Shown: positions 19,640-28,750 of the stretch, piece by piece | How the letters are laid out: every line of letters starts with the position of its first letter | Position numbering within the stretch: the first letter of the stretch is position 1 | DNA from: Pusillimonas sp. TS35 | GTDB lineage: Bacteria > Pseudomonadota > Gammaproteobacteria > Burkholderiales > Burkholderiaceae_B | NCBI RefSeq assembly: GCF_009857885.1 | Contig: NZ_WWER01000002.1 | Coordinates: 186,001 to 250,000 of the forward strand | Length of the DNA stretch: 64,000 nucleotides | Direction of reading: 5' to 3' | Program-made: the position numbers and the translations under genes | The notes under the pieces: model-generated | Told to the model about the DNA's origin: nothing | Databases searched by the model: none | What the model saw: only the letters and a program-made list of their open reading frames with translations

Positions 19640-19782
19640 GATGATGTCCTGTGTGCCGCGGCTCGCGCAGCTTTTGGCCGCGCAGCGCCTTGGCCGGCGC
19701 TTGCTCGCGCCCCGCTTTACGCAGCGGCGCGATGCCGTACAGGCATCATGCCGCTATGCGAGCAGAGTGGCGCGCGCGCCGA

Positions 19783-20763
19783 TTATTGCGTGTTGCGGAT
19801 GGACTCGACCAGCTCTTTGCCGAACTGCTTGTAGTACTGCGGGTAGACAGGCTCCACCGCCTTCACGAAAGCGGCATGGTCCACCTCGTTGACCTGCATG
19901 CCCTGTTTTTTCACTTCCTCGACGCCGCTCTTTTCGATGTCGTCGACGTACTTGCGCATGGCCATGGCGGAGTCGTGGCCCGCCTTCTTGAACTTGGCTT
20001 TGTCGGCGTCTGACAAGCCGTCATAGACATTGGGCGACATCAGCACCAGCGCGGGGCCGTATACGTGCGCGGTAAGCGACAGGTATTTTTGCAACTGGGG
20101 CAGTTTGGCCGACACGATGACGGACAAGGGGTTTTCCTGCCCGTCTATAGTGCCTTGCTGCAGGGCCGTGGCCACTTCGGGCCAAGCCATGGGCGTAGCC
20201 AGGATGCCCATCTGGCGGAAGGCTGCAATATGGATGGGGTTCTCGGTGGTGCGAATCTTCAGGCCCTTGGCATCTTCGGGCTTGACCACCGGACGAACGT
20301 TATTGGTGAGGTGGCGAAACCCTTGCTCGCCCCAGGCCAGCGCGACCAAACCGCGCTTGGGGAAGGCTTCCAGCATCTTCTGGCCGATGGGGCCATCGAG
20401 CACCTTGCGGGCTTGGGCGAGGTCGCGGAACAGGAAGGGAATGTCGAACACGCCTGTGCTGGGCACGAAATTGAGCGTGGCGCCGGTGGACACGATGGCC
20501 ACGTCAATGGTGCCCAGCTGCAGGCCTTCGATGACTTCGCGTTCGCCGCCCAGCGCGCTGTTGGGAAATTGCTCGATACTGTACTTGCCGCCGCTTTCGG
20601 CTTCGATGGTCTTGGCGAAGGCCGCAGCGCCCGCGCCATAGTGCGAGCTGGTAGACAGCGCGTAGGCCATCTTGAGCTTGGTTTGGGCCAGCGCCGGCGC
20701 AGCGGCGAACATGCCGGCAGCGGAAAGCGCCAGCACCCATGTTGCAAATCTTGAAGTACGCAT
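19783..20763 (-). CDS. dctP: TRAP transporter solute-binding protein (DctP type), system 1
   Basis: 326 aa from the ATG at 20763, which has GGGGA upstream and opens a clean signal peptide (RTSRFATWVLALSAAG, likely cut after ALAQ). It is the periplasmic substrate binder. The conserved DctP region GLKIRTTENPIHIAAFRQMG holds the arginine expected to bind a ligand carboxylate, and ALQQGTIDGQENPLS is the usual family block. It heads the TRAP operon. The ligand is unknown, probably a small organic acid. Confidence 0.92.
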   Translation of the reverse strand: MRTSRFATWVLALSAAGMFAAAPALAQTKLKMAYALSTSSHYGAGAAAFAKTIEAESGGKYSIEQFPNSALGGEREVIEGLQLGTIDVAIVSTGATLNFVPSTGVFDIPFLFRDLAQARKVLDGPIGQKMLEAFPKRGLVALAWGEQGFRHLTNNVRPVVKPEDAKGLKIRTTENPIHIAAFRQMGILATPMAWPEVATALQQGTIDGQENPLSVIVSAKLPQLQKYLSLTAHVYGPALVLMSPNVYDGLSDADKAKFKKAGHDSAMAMRKYVDDIEKSGVEEVKKQGMQVNEVDHAAFVKAVEPVYPQYYKQFGKELVESIRNTQ

Positions 20764-21045
20764 TTTTTCCCCAACAGTGTCGTATGGCCGCATGAACCGC
20801 GGCGACGGCGCTGGCAAAGGGAACCGGCGGCATCCACGCGGCCCGGGTACGGCCGTGGAAATCCCGCCTGCTGTTTTACCTGAATGCGGCAGCAGGGAAT
20901 ATAAGGGTTTTCTAGCGTGCGGCGCAACAAGGTGGCTGCGGCCGATGTCGATCGGCCCGCATCACCATGGAAATGCCCCTACGAACATCATTGGCCTGGA
21001 CATCCCGTCGCAGGCATCTTGGCCGTGAACACGCGGCCTCGGGCG

Positions 21046-22791
21046 TCAATCCTCGACATACCACGTGTCTTCGGACAGCATCACCTGCTGGTGCCCATAG
21101 CCCGCCGGCATCATCGGAAAACAGTTTTCCTGCGGCTGTACCACGACATCGAGAAAGTAGGGGCCGTTGTAGTCCATGCAAGCCTGCAGCGCGGCGTCCA
21201 GCTCAGTCGGGTCGGAAACCCGCGCCGCGCCCCAGCCAAAGGACTTGGCCAGCGCAACGAAATCGGGCAGCGAAGCGTTGTAGCTATGGCTGTAGCGCCC
21301 TTCGTGAATGAGCTCTTGCCATTGGCGCACCATGCCCATGTGCTGGTTGTTGCACAGCACCACCTTGACGGGCGCGCAATGCTGTGTGGCGGTGGCCAGC
21401 TCGTGGATATTCATCAGAATGGATGCATCGCCCGACACACACACAACCGGTGTGCCGGGGTTGCCGACCTGCGCGCCGATGGCGGCCGGCAGGCCGTAGC
21501 CCATGGTGCCCGCGCCGCCCGAAGTGAGCCAGCGATTGGGGCGGGTGAACTTGATGTACTGCGCCGCCCACATCTGGTGTTGGCCGACGTCGGTGGAGAC
21601 GATGGCATCCTTGCCCTGCAGCAGGCGGTTTACACGCTGCATCAGATCCTGCGGCAGTATGTGCTCGGCCGATGGCGTGACACGCAGGCACTCCTTGGCG
21701 CGCCACACGCCGATGCGGTCCCACCACTCGTCCAGCGGCACCGGGACGCGCTCCATCTGCGAGAGTTCCTTGCGCAGGGCACGCAGCAGCGGGTAGCAGT
21801 CGCCCACCATGCCTACGTCAGCGCGCACCACCTTGTTGATGGAGGCAGGGTCGATGTCGAGATGGATTTTGCTGGCGTAGGGGCAGAAATCAGACAGCCG
21901 GCCGGTAATGCGGTCATCGAAACGCGCCCCCACGCACACGATGAGATCCGCATGATGCATGGCCAGGTTCGCTTCCAGCGTACCGTGCATGCCCAGCATG
22001 CCCAGGAACAGCGGATCGTCGGCGGGAAAGGCGCCCAGGCCCATAAGGGTGAGCGTGCAGGGCGCACCGAGGTCGCGCACCAGGCTGGTAAACGCGTGGC
22101 AGGCATCGGCACCCGAGTTGATGAGCCCGCCGCCGCCATAGAACACGGGGCGCTTGGCATTGGCGATCAGCGTGGCCGCGCGCTTGATGGCGGCCTCGGC
22201 GGTGGGGCCCGTGGTCTCTACACCTACTGGTGGCGCCTCGACGGGCTCAGCGCCGCTCTCGGGCACCAGGCCGATCTGGATGTCTTTGGGGAAGTCGACC
22301 AACACGGGGCCCGGCCGGCCCGTCGTGGTGAGCTGGTAAGCCTTGGCGGCCACGGTAGCCACATCTTCGGTGCGCCGGATCTGGGCATTCCATTTGGTGA
22401 CCGGGCGCGAAATACCGATGGCATCGCATTCCTGGAAGGCATCGGTGCCGATGGCGCTGGTGGCCACCTGCCCGCTGATGCACAACACGGGGATCGAGTC
22501 GCACAAGGCATCGAGCAGGCCGGACGTGGTGTTGGCCATGCCGGGCCCCGACGTGACGAGCACCACGCCTGGCTTGCCGGTGGAGCGCGCATAGCCTTCG
22601 GCTGCGTGTACGGCGGCTTGCTCGTGCCGCACCAGCACGTGGCGGATGCGAGGCTCGGCGTACAGGGCATCGTACAAGGGCAGCACTGCACCGCCGGGGT
22701 AGCCAAAAATGGTGTCGACGCCGTGGGCGATGAGGGTGTTGAGCAGGGTTTGGGCGCCGTTGCGGGTGACGGCTTCAGTAAAGGTGTTCAC
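21046..22791 (-). CDS. Acetolactate synthase large subunit-like ThDP enzyme (orphan)
   Basis: 581 aa with three thiamine-diphosphate enzyme domains. The PYR domain has FGYPGGAVLPLYDALY and the catalytic glutamate Glu57 in RHEQAAVH. The central FAD-type domain follows, then the PP domain with CVSGDASILMN and NN for cofactor and magnesium. Overall it most resembles IlvB/IlvG acetolactate synthase, which condenses two pyruvates. Two points are odd: no small regulatory subunit (IlvH/N) is adjacent, and the usual GDG of the ThDP motif reads GDA. It could be a catabolic or specialised paralog. It is divergent from the SET gene and 282 bp upstream of the TRAP operon. Confidence 0.82.
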   Translation of the reverse strand: MNTFTEAVTRNGAQTLLNTLIAHGVDTIFGYPGGAVLPLYDALYAEPRIRHVLVRHEQAAVHAAEGYARSTGKPGVVLVTSGPGMANTTSGLLDALCDSIPVLCISGQVATSAIGTDAFQECDAIGISRPVTKWNAQIRRTEDVATVAAKAYQLTTTGRPGPVLVDFPKDIQIGLVPESGAEPVEAPPVGVETTGPTAEAAIKRAATLIANAKRPVFYGGGGLINSGADACHAFTSLVRDLGAPCTLTLMGLGAFPADDPLFLGMLGMHGTLEANLAMHHADLIVCVGARFDDRITGRLSDFCPYASKIHLDIDPASINKVVRADVGMVGDCYPLLRALRKELSQMERVPVPLDEWWDRIGVWRAKECLRVTPSAEHILPQDLMQRVNRLLQGKDAIVSTDVGQHQMWAAQYIKFTRPNRWLTSGGAGTMGYGLPAAIGAQVGNPGTPVVCVSGDASILMNIHELATATQHCAPVKVVLCNNQHMGMVRQWQELIHEGRYSHSYNASLPDFVALAKSFGWGAARVSDPTELDAALQACMDYNGPYFLDVVVQPQENCFPMMPAGYGHQQVMLSEDTWYVED

Positions 22792-22868
22792 AGGGATGCG
22801 CGGGTCTTCATAAGCTATGATCTCTCAAGTTTATTCTCTTTTACGCGAAGGCCCGAATTTCTCCTCTT

Positions 22869-23630
22869 ATGGCACGCACGCTTCCCACTTGGCACACAGT
22901 CCGGCAATCCACACTCCACGGCAACGGGGTCTTCGCCGCCACGGATATCCCCGCGGGCACACACATTCTTCAGTACGGCGGGCAGCGCATTACGCCTGAA
23001 CAAGCTGATGCAATGTTCCCGGTAAACCCCGATGATCCATTTCATACCTTCTTCTTCGCGCTGAGCTGCGGCAAGGTGATCGATGGCGGCAAGCGCGGCA
23101 ATGATGCGCGCTGGATCAACCACTCCTGTGCGCCTAACTGCGAGGCGCAGGAAAGCGCCACGGGCAAGTCCGTGTATATCATCGCCCTGCGCGACATCCC
23201 AGCTGGCGAAGAGCTCTTCTATGACTATGGCCTGGTGATAGACGAGCGCATTACGCGCACGTTGCGCGACCAATACAAATGCCTGTGCGGCGCGGCGCAA
23301 TGCCGGGGCACGATGCTGGCGCTGCCGGCGAAAAAACACAAGGCCGCTGAAGTCCAAGCCGCCAAGCCCAAGAAAAAGGCTACCGACGCCAAGGCCACCC
23401 AACCCAGGACAACGGGCACTGACGCGGTCGGCGACATCGCCACCGATGCCAGCGCCAATGTTGATACCAATGCTGACGCGCAGGCCTCCAGCAAAAAGAA
23501 AAAGAAAGAGAAAAAGAAAGCCGGCGACAAAAAGACAAAAAACGCCCGCGAGAAAGACATGGCGAAAAGTGCGCGCGGAAAGGGCCGAACCGCCGAGGCA
23601 GACACCGGCAAGAAGAAAAAACGCAAGTAA
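22869..23630 (+). CDS. SET-domain protein-lysine methyltransferase with lysine-rich tail
   Basis: 253 aa. Residues 5-150 form a complete SET plus post-SET unit: HGNGVFAATDIPAG (start of the fold), WINHSCAPNCE (SAM site, Asn84-Cys87), GEELFYDYGL (catalytic tyrosines at 118 and 120) and a cysteine cluster CLCGAAQC (138, 140, 145) that with Cys91 would bind zinc. Residues about 152-253 are a disordered Lys/Ala/Asp-rich tail with runs such as SKKKKKEKKK and GKKKKRK. SET enzymes use S-adenosylmethionine to methylate lysines; some bacterial ones act on host histones or on bacterial histone-like proteins. The substrate here is unknown. There is no visible secretion signal. Confidence 0.88.
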   Translation: MARTLPTWHTVRQSTLHGNGVFAATDIPAGTHILQYGGQRITPEQADAMFPVNPDDPFHTFFFALSCGKVIDGGKRGNDARWINHSCAPNCEAQESATGKSVYIIALRDIPAGEELFYDYGLVIDERITRTLRDQYKCLCGAAQCRGTMLALPAKKHKAAEVQAAKPKKKATDAKATQPRTTGTDAVGDIATDASANVDTNADAQASSKKKKKEKKKAGDKKTKNAREKDMAKSARGKGRTAEADTGKKKKRK

Positions 23631-23637
23631 TGGGTCA

Positions 23638-23666
23638 TGGCACGCGCCCTGTAGCGGCGCGTGCCA
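23638..23666. terminator. Hairpin between the SET gene and the convergent chemoreceptor gene
   Basis: TGGCACGCGCC and GGCGCGTGCCA give an 11-bp perfect stem with a 7-nt loop, 7 bp after the SET stop codon. It lies in the convergent gap before the chemoreceptor and could terminate from both sides; no long U-tract is present. Confidence 0.55.
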
Positions 23667-23717
23667 CCCACCGATCGGGTGGCCGGATCGGCGGGCGACG
23701 CGCAGCGGATGAAAACG

Positions 23718-25370
23718 TCAGTTGGCCGCGATCAGCATGGCGCCCGGCACGGCGCGAGGGCCCTGGCCAGAACGGCCGGCAGCGTCGATCGCAGCGCCAT
23801 GGGCTGTGTCAGCGCGCAGCCGGAAGCGATCCACCAAGGCTTCGAGCACGCTGGCCTGCTGCTGCAGCGACGCCGCAGCGGCGGCCGATTCGCTGACCAG
23901 CACCGCGTTCTGCTGCGTCACAGTGTCCATCTGGCTGACCGCAGTGCTGACCTCGCTGATGCCGGCATCCTGCTCGCTGCTGGCGGCTGAAATCTCGCTG
24001 ATCACCTCATTGACCTTGTTCACACGGCCGACGATTTCGCCCATGATCTCGCCGGCGCGATCAACGAGTTGGCTGCCCGCGGCGATCTGGCTGGCGGAGT
24101 CTTCGATCAGACCGCGGATCTCTTTCGCCGCCGTGGCCGAGCGCTGCGCCAGCGTGCGCACTTCAGCGGCAACCACCGCGAAACCTTTGCCCTGGTCACC
24201 GGCGCGGGCGGCTTCGACCGCGGCGTTGAGAGCCAGGATATTGGTCTGGAAGGCAATGCTGTCAATGACGCCGGTTATCTCGGCTACCTTGCGCGAGGAC
24301 GCATGGATGGATCGCATCGTCTCAACGACTTGCGCCACCACGTCGCCGCCCTGCCCTGCGACCGTATGGGCGTCGTTGGCCATGCCGCTGGCCTGCCGTG
24401 CATTGTCGGTATTGTTCTTGACCGTGGCCGTCAGTTCCTGCGTGGCGGAGGCCGTTTCGGTGAGGGAGCAGGATTGTTGCTCGGTGCGCGATGCAAGATC
24501 CTGGCTGCCCGAGGCAATCTGGGTGGCCGCACCCGCAATCGAGGCCGTGCTCGCACGCACTTCCGCCACAATGCGGGTGAGATTGTCGCGCATGTACTGC
24601 ATGGCATAAATGAGGCTGCGGGTGTCGCCTGGCCGGGTCCGGATATCCACGGCGAGGTTTCCTTCAGCGATCTGTTGTGCGATGCGCGCCGCATACCGTG
24701 GCTCACCGCCCAACTGGCGCCACAGGCTGCGTGCAATAAGCACGCCCACACCCAACAGCGCCAAGGCGACCAGCAGCATACAAACGGCAAGCTCGATAAG
24801 GCGTTCGGTAAAGACTGCATCGACGTCGTCGACATAAATCCCTGACCCGATCACCCATCCCCACGCTTCGAAAAGCTTGACGTAGGAAATCTTGGGAACG
24901 GGCTCGTCGCGGCCCGGCTTGGGCCAGTCATAGGCATGGTATCCCGCCCCTGCTGCGCGAATCTCACGGTCGAACCCCTTGAGCAGACTGGTCACTGCGG
25001 GATTCTTGTGATCCTCAGCTTTCACGCCCACCATGGACGGCACGATGGGATGCATCAGATAGACGTTGTCTTTCGAGTGGATCCAGAAGTATTCCGCGCC
25101 GTTGTAGCGCATATACGCAAGCTGGGCCATTGCCTGTTCCTTGGCCTGGGCCTCTTGCAGGCGGCCTTCCCGCACTTCGTCGTAGTAAAACTGGACGGTG
25201 GAATGCGCCACTTCCACGGCCTGCCGGACAGTGGCTTTGCGGTCGTCCAACATCAGCGTGCGTTCGGATGCCAGGAAGATTACGCCGATCAGCATGATGC
25301 CCAGAATGGCGCTCGCAACGAGCAGGGCGAGCCTGCCCGTCACGCTGAGGTTTTGAAGTATTTTCTGCAT
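23718..25370 (-). CDS. Methyl-accepting chemotaxis protein with Cache sensor
   Basis: 550 aa from the ATG at 25370; the longer frame to 25478 adds a non-conserved extension. TM1 spans about 13-33, a periplasmic single-Cache (sCache_2-like) domain 35-190 ([32 protein letters not shown]), TM2 192-213 and HAMP about 214-265. A long cytoplasmic signalling coiled coil follows, with the highly conserved hairpin tip ([20 protein letters not shown], then [19 protein letters not shown]). There is no C-terminal NWETF-type CheR tether. sCache_2 receptors often bind small carboxylates, and this gene is flanked by two TRAP systems, so chemotaxis towards a TRAP substrate is plausible (inference). Confidence 0.94.
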   Translation of the reverse strand: MQKILQNLSVTGRLALLVASAILGIMLIGVIFLASERTLMLDDRKATVRQAVEVAHSTVQFYYDEVREGRLQEAQAKEQAMAQLAYMRYNGAEYFWIHSKDNVYLMHPIVPSMVGVKAEDHKNPAVTSLLKGFDREIRAAGAGYHAYDWPKPGRDEPVPKISYVKLFEAWGWVIGSGIYVDDVDAVFTERLIELAVCMLLVALALLGVGVLIARSLWRQLGGEPRYAARIAQQIAEGNLAVDIRTRPGDTRSLIYAMQYMRDNLTRIVAEVRASTASIAGAATQIASGSQDLASRTEQQSCSLTETASATQELTATVKNNTDNARQASGMANDAHTVAGQGGDVVAQVVETMRSIHASSRKVAEITGVIDSIAFQTNILALNAAVEAARAGDQGKGFAVVAAEVRTLAQRSATAAKEIRGLIEDSASQIAAGSQLVDRAGEIMGEIVGRVNKVNEVISEISAASSEQDAGISEVSTAVSQMDTVTQQNAVLVSESAAAAASLQQQASVLEALVDRFRLRADTAHGAAIDAAGRSGQGPRAVPGAMLIAAN

Positions 25371-25712
25371 GATGTGTGTGTGTACTCCGGCGCGAGACGG
25401 CGTCGCCGCGCCTGATATTGACTGTGTATTGACTGCTGCGAGGTTGGCCAACCAGTCATATAACGACAGCAAACCCACACCGTTAAGGTATTTTTTTCAG
25501 TTTTTTTTAAGCTTTCATTATTTTTTCCACCGCGGTCGCCGCACACATCATCCGACGCCGGGTCGGCCCCGCGTCAGCGGCGCCAGGCACGATCTGAGCG
25601 GCACGGGAAAGCCCCGAGTACCAAAAAGGCCGCATCGCGGGTTAGCATGTAATCTTTTGCATCATCTGGATGCGTGACGCGGTTGTTGTGTCAGCCAGCC
25701 AGATCCGTTTTT
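25371..25712. other. Divergent intergenic region with T-tracts, chemoreceptor/TRAP system 2
   Basis: 342 bp with no gene. A (TG) dinucleotide run lies at 25373-25383 close to the chemoreceptor start. Three T-tracts (25491-25497, 25501-25508, 25521-25526) cluster in a segment clearly more AT-rich than the rest of the window. They would favour DNA curvature or an UP-element-like role for one of the divergent promoters; no clear operator palindrome was seen. Confidence 0.45.
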
Positions 25713-26246
25713 ATGTCCCCACCTTTGCATCACCCTCCGGAAGCGCCGAAAGAACCCATCATCCCGGAAGCGTCGGATCCTCCCGTCCGCATACCGCTTG
25801 CGGTCGAAGACTGGATCTCGGTATTGCTGATGGCGGCCCTGGCCTTGATCACGTTTGCGAACGTGCTGGTTCGCTACTTCACCAGCAGCTCGTTTGCCTG
25901 GACTGAAGAAATCTCGATCTTCCTGCTTATTGTGCTGACCATGACCGCCAGCGCCACCGCCTTCGTGCGGCGGCAGCACATTCGCATCGAACTGTACGCC
26001 GACGGCGGCCTGCCCGCCCGCCAGCGCCGGCTGGCCGTCATCAGCCAGACCATCACCCTGCTGTTCTTCATCCTGCTTACCGTGCTGTCGGCCCGCATGG
26101 CCTACGACGAATACAACTGGGACGTCACCTCCCCGGCGATCGGTGTGCCTAACTGGTGGTACACCATCTGGATGCCGGTGCTATCGGCCGCCATCGCCCT
26201 GCGCATGGCCGGCATGCTGCAACGCACGCTGCGGGGCGGCGCATGA
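25713..26246 (+). CDS. dctQ: TRAP transporter small permease (DctQ type), system 2
   Basis: 177 aa from the ATG at 25713; an upstream GTG/ATG-type extension in frame is not needed. It has four membrane helices preceded by an unusually long Pro-rich cytoplasmic N-terminus of about 35 residues (PPLHHPPEAPKEPIIPEA). DctQ features are seen in FANVLVRYFTSSSFAWTEEI, the helix 2 start. Its last codons overlap the start of the large permease by an ATGA, so the two are translationally coupled. Confidence 0.9.
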   Translation: MSPPLHHPPEAPKEPIIPEASDPPVRIPLAVEDWISVLLMAALALITFANVLVRYFTSSSFAWTEEISIFLLIVLTMTASATAFVRRQHIRIELYADGGLPARQRRLAVISQTITLLFFILLTVLSARMAYDEYNWDVTSPAIGVPNWWYTIWMPVLSAAIALRMAGMLQRTLRGGA

Positions 26247-27541
26247 TCGCCACCTTGCTGTTCGTTGTTTTCGCCGTGCTGATGGTCATCGGCACGCCCG
26301 TCGGTGTTGCGCTGGGCGTAGCCGGCACGCTGTCCATCGTGCTGACCAACCTGGACACCCAATGGTTCGGCCTGCTGGCCGTGCCTCAGAACTTCTATGC
26401 CGGCCTGGCCAAGTATCCACTGCTGGCCATTCCCATGTTTGTGCTGGTGGGGTCTATCTTCGACCGCTCCGGCGTCGCCAGCCGCCTGGTCAACTTCGCC
26501 ATCTCTATCGTTGGGCGCGGGCCGGGCATGCTGCCATTGGTGGCGATTGCGGTGGCCATGTTCCTGGGTGGCATTTCGGGCTCAGGGCCGGCCTGCGCGG
26601 CGGCGGTGGGGGCCGTCATGATTGGCGCCATGCGGCGCGCGGGCTATCCCGATTCGTACTCGGCCAGCATTGTGGCGGCCGGGGCCTCCACCGACATCCT
26701 GATCCCGCCTTCGATCGCCTTTATCGTGTATTCGGTGCTGGTGCCGCAGGCGTCTGTGCCGGCGCTGTTTGCCGCTGGCATGGTGCCCGGCATACTCGTG
26801 GGCATTGCCCTGATCGTGCCCGCCGTCTGGCTGGCACGCCGCCACAAAATGGGGGCGCTGGAGCGCGAGCTGCCGCGCCCGCCGTTCTGGGCCAGCCTGG
26901 GTGAAGCAGCCTGGGGCCTGATCGCACCGGTACTGATACTGGGCGGTATGCGCATGGGCTTGTTCACGCCCACGGAAGCAGCCGTGGTGGCGGTGTTCTA
27001 TGGCCTGTTCGTAGGCATGGTTATACACCGCACCATCAAGGTGCGCGACCTGTTCCCCATTCTGCGCGAAGCCGCCGAGCTGTCAGCCGTCATTCTGCTG
27101 GTGGTGACGCTGGCGGGTATTTTTGCCTGGGCACTGTCCACACTCAGCATTATTGACCCGCTCACCCGCGCCATTGTCGAGTCCGGCCTGGGCGAGTATG
27201 GCGTCCTGGCGCTGCTTATCGTGCTGCTGGTCGTACTGGGCATGTTCCTGGACGGCATCTCGATTTTCCTGATTTTCGTGCCGCTGATCATGCCGATTGC
27301 GGGCCACTATCAATGGGACTATGTTTGGTTCGGGGTGATCCTGACGTTGATGGTGGCGGTGGGGCAGTTTACGCCGCCGCTGGCGGTGAATCTGATGGTC
27401 GCCTGCCGCATTGCCCGTATACCGCTCGAAAGCACGGTGCGCTGGGTGCTGTGGCTGCTGGTGTCCATGTTCACCGTACTGCTGCTGGTCATTGTTTTCC
27501 CCGAGCTGGCGATATGGCTGCCCAGATATCTGGGTTTCTGA
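26243..27541 (+). CDS. dctM: TRAP transporter large permease (DctM type), system 2
   Basis: 432 aa from the ATG at 26243, overlapping the dctQ stop by 4 bases. About 12 helices carry typical DctM wording: YPLLAIPMFVLVGSIFDRSG, MFLGGISGSGPACAAAVGAV, GASTDILIPPSIAFIVY and FTPPLAVNLMVACRIA. It forms the Na+/H+-coupled channel. The gene order dctQ-dctM-dctP differs from system 1 (dctP-dctQ-dctM) and the sequences are clearly distinct, so the two are not a recent duplication. Confidence 0.95.
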   Translation: MIATLLFVVFAVLMVIGTPVGVALGVAGTLSIVLTNLDTQWFGLLAVPQNFYAGLAKYPLLAIPMFVLVGSIFDRSGVASRLVNFAISIVGRGPGMLPLVAIAVAMFLGGISGSGPACAAAVGAVMIGAMRRAGYPDSYSASIVAAGASTDILIPPSIAFIVYSVLVPQASVPALFAAGMVPGILVGIALIVPAVWLARRHKMGALERELPRPPFWASLGEAAWGLIAPVLILGGMRMGLFTPTEAAVVAVFYGLFVGMVIHRTIKVRDLFPILREAAELSAVILLVVTLAGIFAWALSTLSIIDPLTRAIVESGLGEYGVLALLIVLLVVLGMFLDGISIFLIFVPLIMPIAGHYQWDYVWFGVILTLMVAVGQFTPPLAVNLMVACRIARIPLESTVRWVLWLLVSMFTVLLLVIVFPELAIWLPRYLGF

Positions 27542-27652
27542 GCCCGCGCCACACCCGCCGCGGGCCTGCCTTCGCATCATGCATCGGCATGCCTTTGCTT
27601 CGCTTTTTAACTTGACGACGACATATCCCCGTAACAACAAGGAGAAGATGAC

Positions 27653-28684
27653 ATGAAAATCCGTTCCCTGCTCGGCGCCCTCGCCTGTTCGGCCATCGCG
27701 CTTTCGGCCGCACTGCCTGCCGAGGCGGCCAACTACAAATCCGAATACAAGACCTCCATCGTGGTCAGCACCGCCTTCCCCTGGGGCCAGGGCGCGCAGA
27801 TCTGGGCCGACCTGGTGCGCGAGCGCACCAGTGGCCGCATCAACATGAAAATCTACCCCGGCACATCGCTGGTGCAGGGAGACCAGACGCGTGAGTTCAC
27901 CGCCATCCGCCAGGGCCTGATCGACATGGCCGTGGGCTCCACCATCAACTGGTCGCCGCAGGTCAAGCAATTGAACCTGTTCTCGCTGCCCTTCCTGATG
28001 CCTGACTATGCCGCCATCGACGCGCTGATCCACGGCAAGGTGGGCGAAGATCTGTTCAAGGTGCTGGAGAAATCCGGCGTTGTGCCGCTGGCCTGGGGCG
28101 AGAACGGCTACCGTCAGCTCAGCAACTCCAAGCACGTGATCGACTCGCCCGACGACCTCAAAGGCCTGAAGCTGCGTGTGGTCGGCTCGCCGCTGTACAT
28201 CGACACCTTCACCGCCCTGGGCGCCAACCCCACCCAGATGAGCTGGGCCGACGCGCAGCCCGCGCTGGCAACCGGCGCAGTGGATGGCCAGGAAAACCCG
28301 ATTTCAATCTACGCCGGCGCCAAGCTGTACGACGTGGCCCAGAAATACCTGACCCTATGGAACTACGTAGCCGATCCGCTGATTTTTGTGGTCAACAAAC
28401 AGGTGTGGGAATCCTGGACGCCTGAAGACCAGAAGATCGTCCGCGAAGCGGCGATCGAAGCTGGCAAGAAAGAAATCGCCATCGCCCGCAAAGGCGTGAC
28501 GCCGGAAGACCCGTCCATGCTCAAAGATATCGAAGGCAAAGGCGTCACCGTTACCAGCCTGACACCTGAGCAGCATGATGCCTTCGTGAAGGTTACCAAG
28601 CCCGTGTTCGAGAAATGGAAGAAGACGGTGGGCGAAGAACTGGTCGACCAGGCCCAGAAGGACATCGCCGCGCGCAAGAAGTAA
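27653..28684 (+). CDS. dctP: TRAP transporter solute-binding protein (DctP type), system 2
   Basis: 343 aa with a signal peptide (IRSLLGALACSAIALSAALP, likely cut after PAEA), preceded by AGGAGA. It is a periplasmic binding protein. The DctP core GLKLRVVGSPLYIDTFTALG has the ligand-carboxylate arginine, and ALATGAVDGQENPIS is the matching family block. It lies 111 bp after dctM, as the last gene of the operon. The ligand is unknown. Confidence 0.93.
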   Translation: MKIRSLLGALACSAIALSAALPAEAANYKSEYKTSIVVSTAFPWGQGAQIWADLVRERTSGRINMKIYPGTSLVQGDQTREFTAIRQGLIDMAVGSTINWSPQVKQLNLFSLPFLMPDYAAIDALIHGKVGEDLFKVLEKSGVVPLAWGENGYRQLSNSKHVIDSPDDLKGLKLRVVGSPLYIDTFTALGANPTQMSWADAQPALATGAVDGQENPISIYAGAKLYDVAQKYLTLWNYVADPLIFVVNKQVWESWTPEDQKIVREAAIEAGKKEIAIARKGVTPEDPSMLKDIEGKGVTVTSLTPEQHDAFVKVTKPVFEKWKKTVGEELVDQAQKDIAARKK

Positions 28685-28711
28685 GGTAGCAACGCGCGCG
28701 TTCCGGTCGAA

Positions 28712-28735
28712 GGCCCCGGCCTGAAAGCCTGGGCC
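28712..28735. terminator. Hairpin after TRAP system 2
   Basis: GGCCCCGGC and GCCTGGGCC pair over 9 positions with one mismatch and a 6-nt loop, 27 bp after the dctP stop and in the convergent gap before the deoxyribosyltransferase-like gene. No U-tract follows. Confidence 0.4.
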
Positions 28736-28750
28736 CGCCGCGCACGAGGG

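Noticed and set aside
20917-23025. 702-residue plus-strand frame antisense to the acetolactate synthase-like gene
   Set aside because: The minus-strand gene has full ThDP enzyme motifs; the antisense translation is His/Arg-rich and featureless and would also overlap the SET gene.
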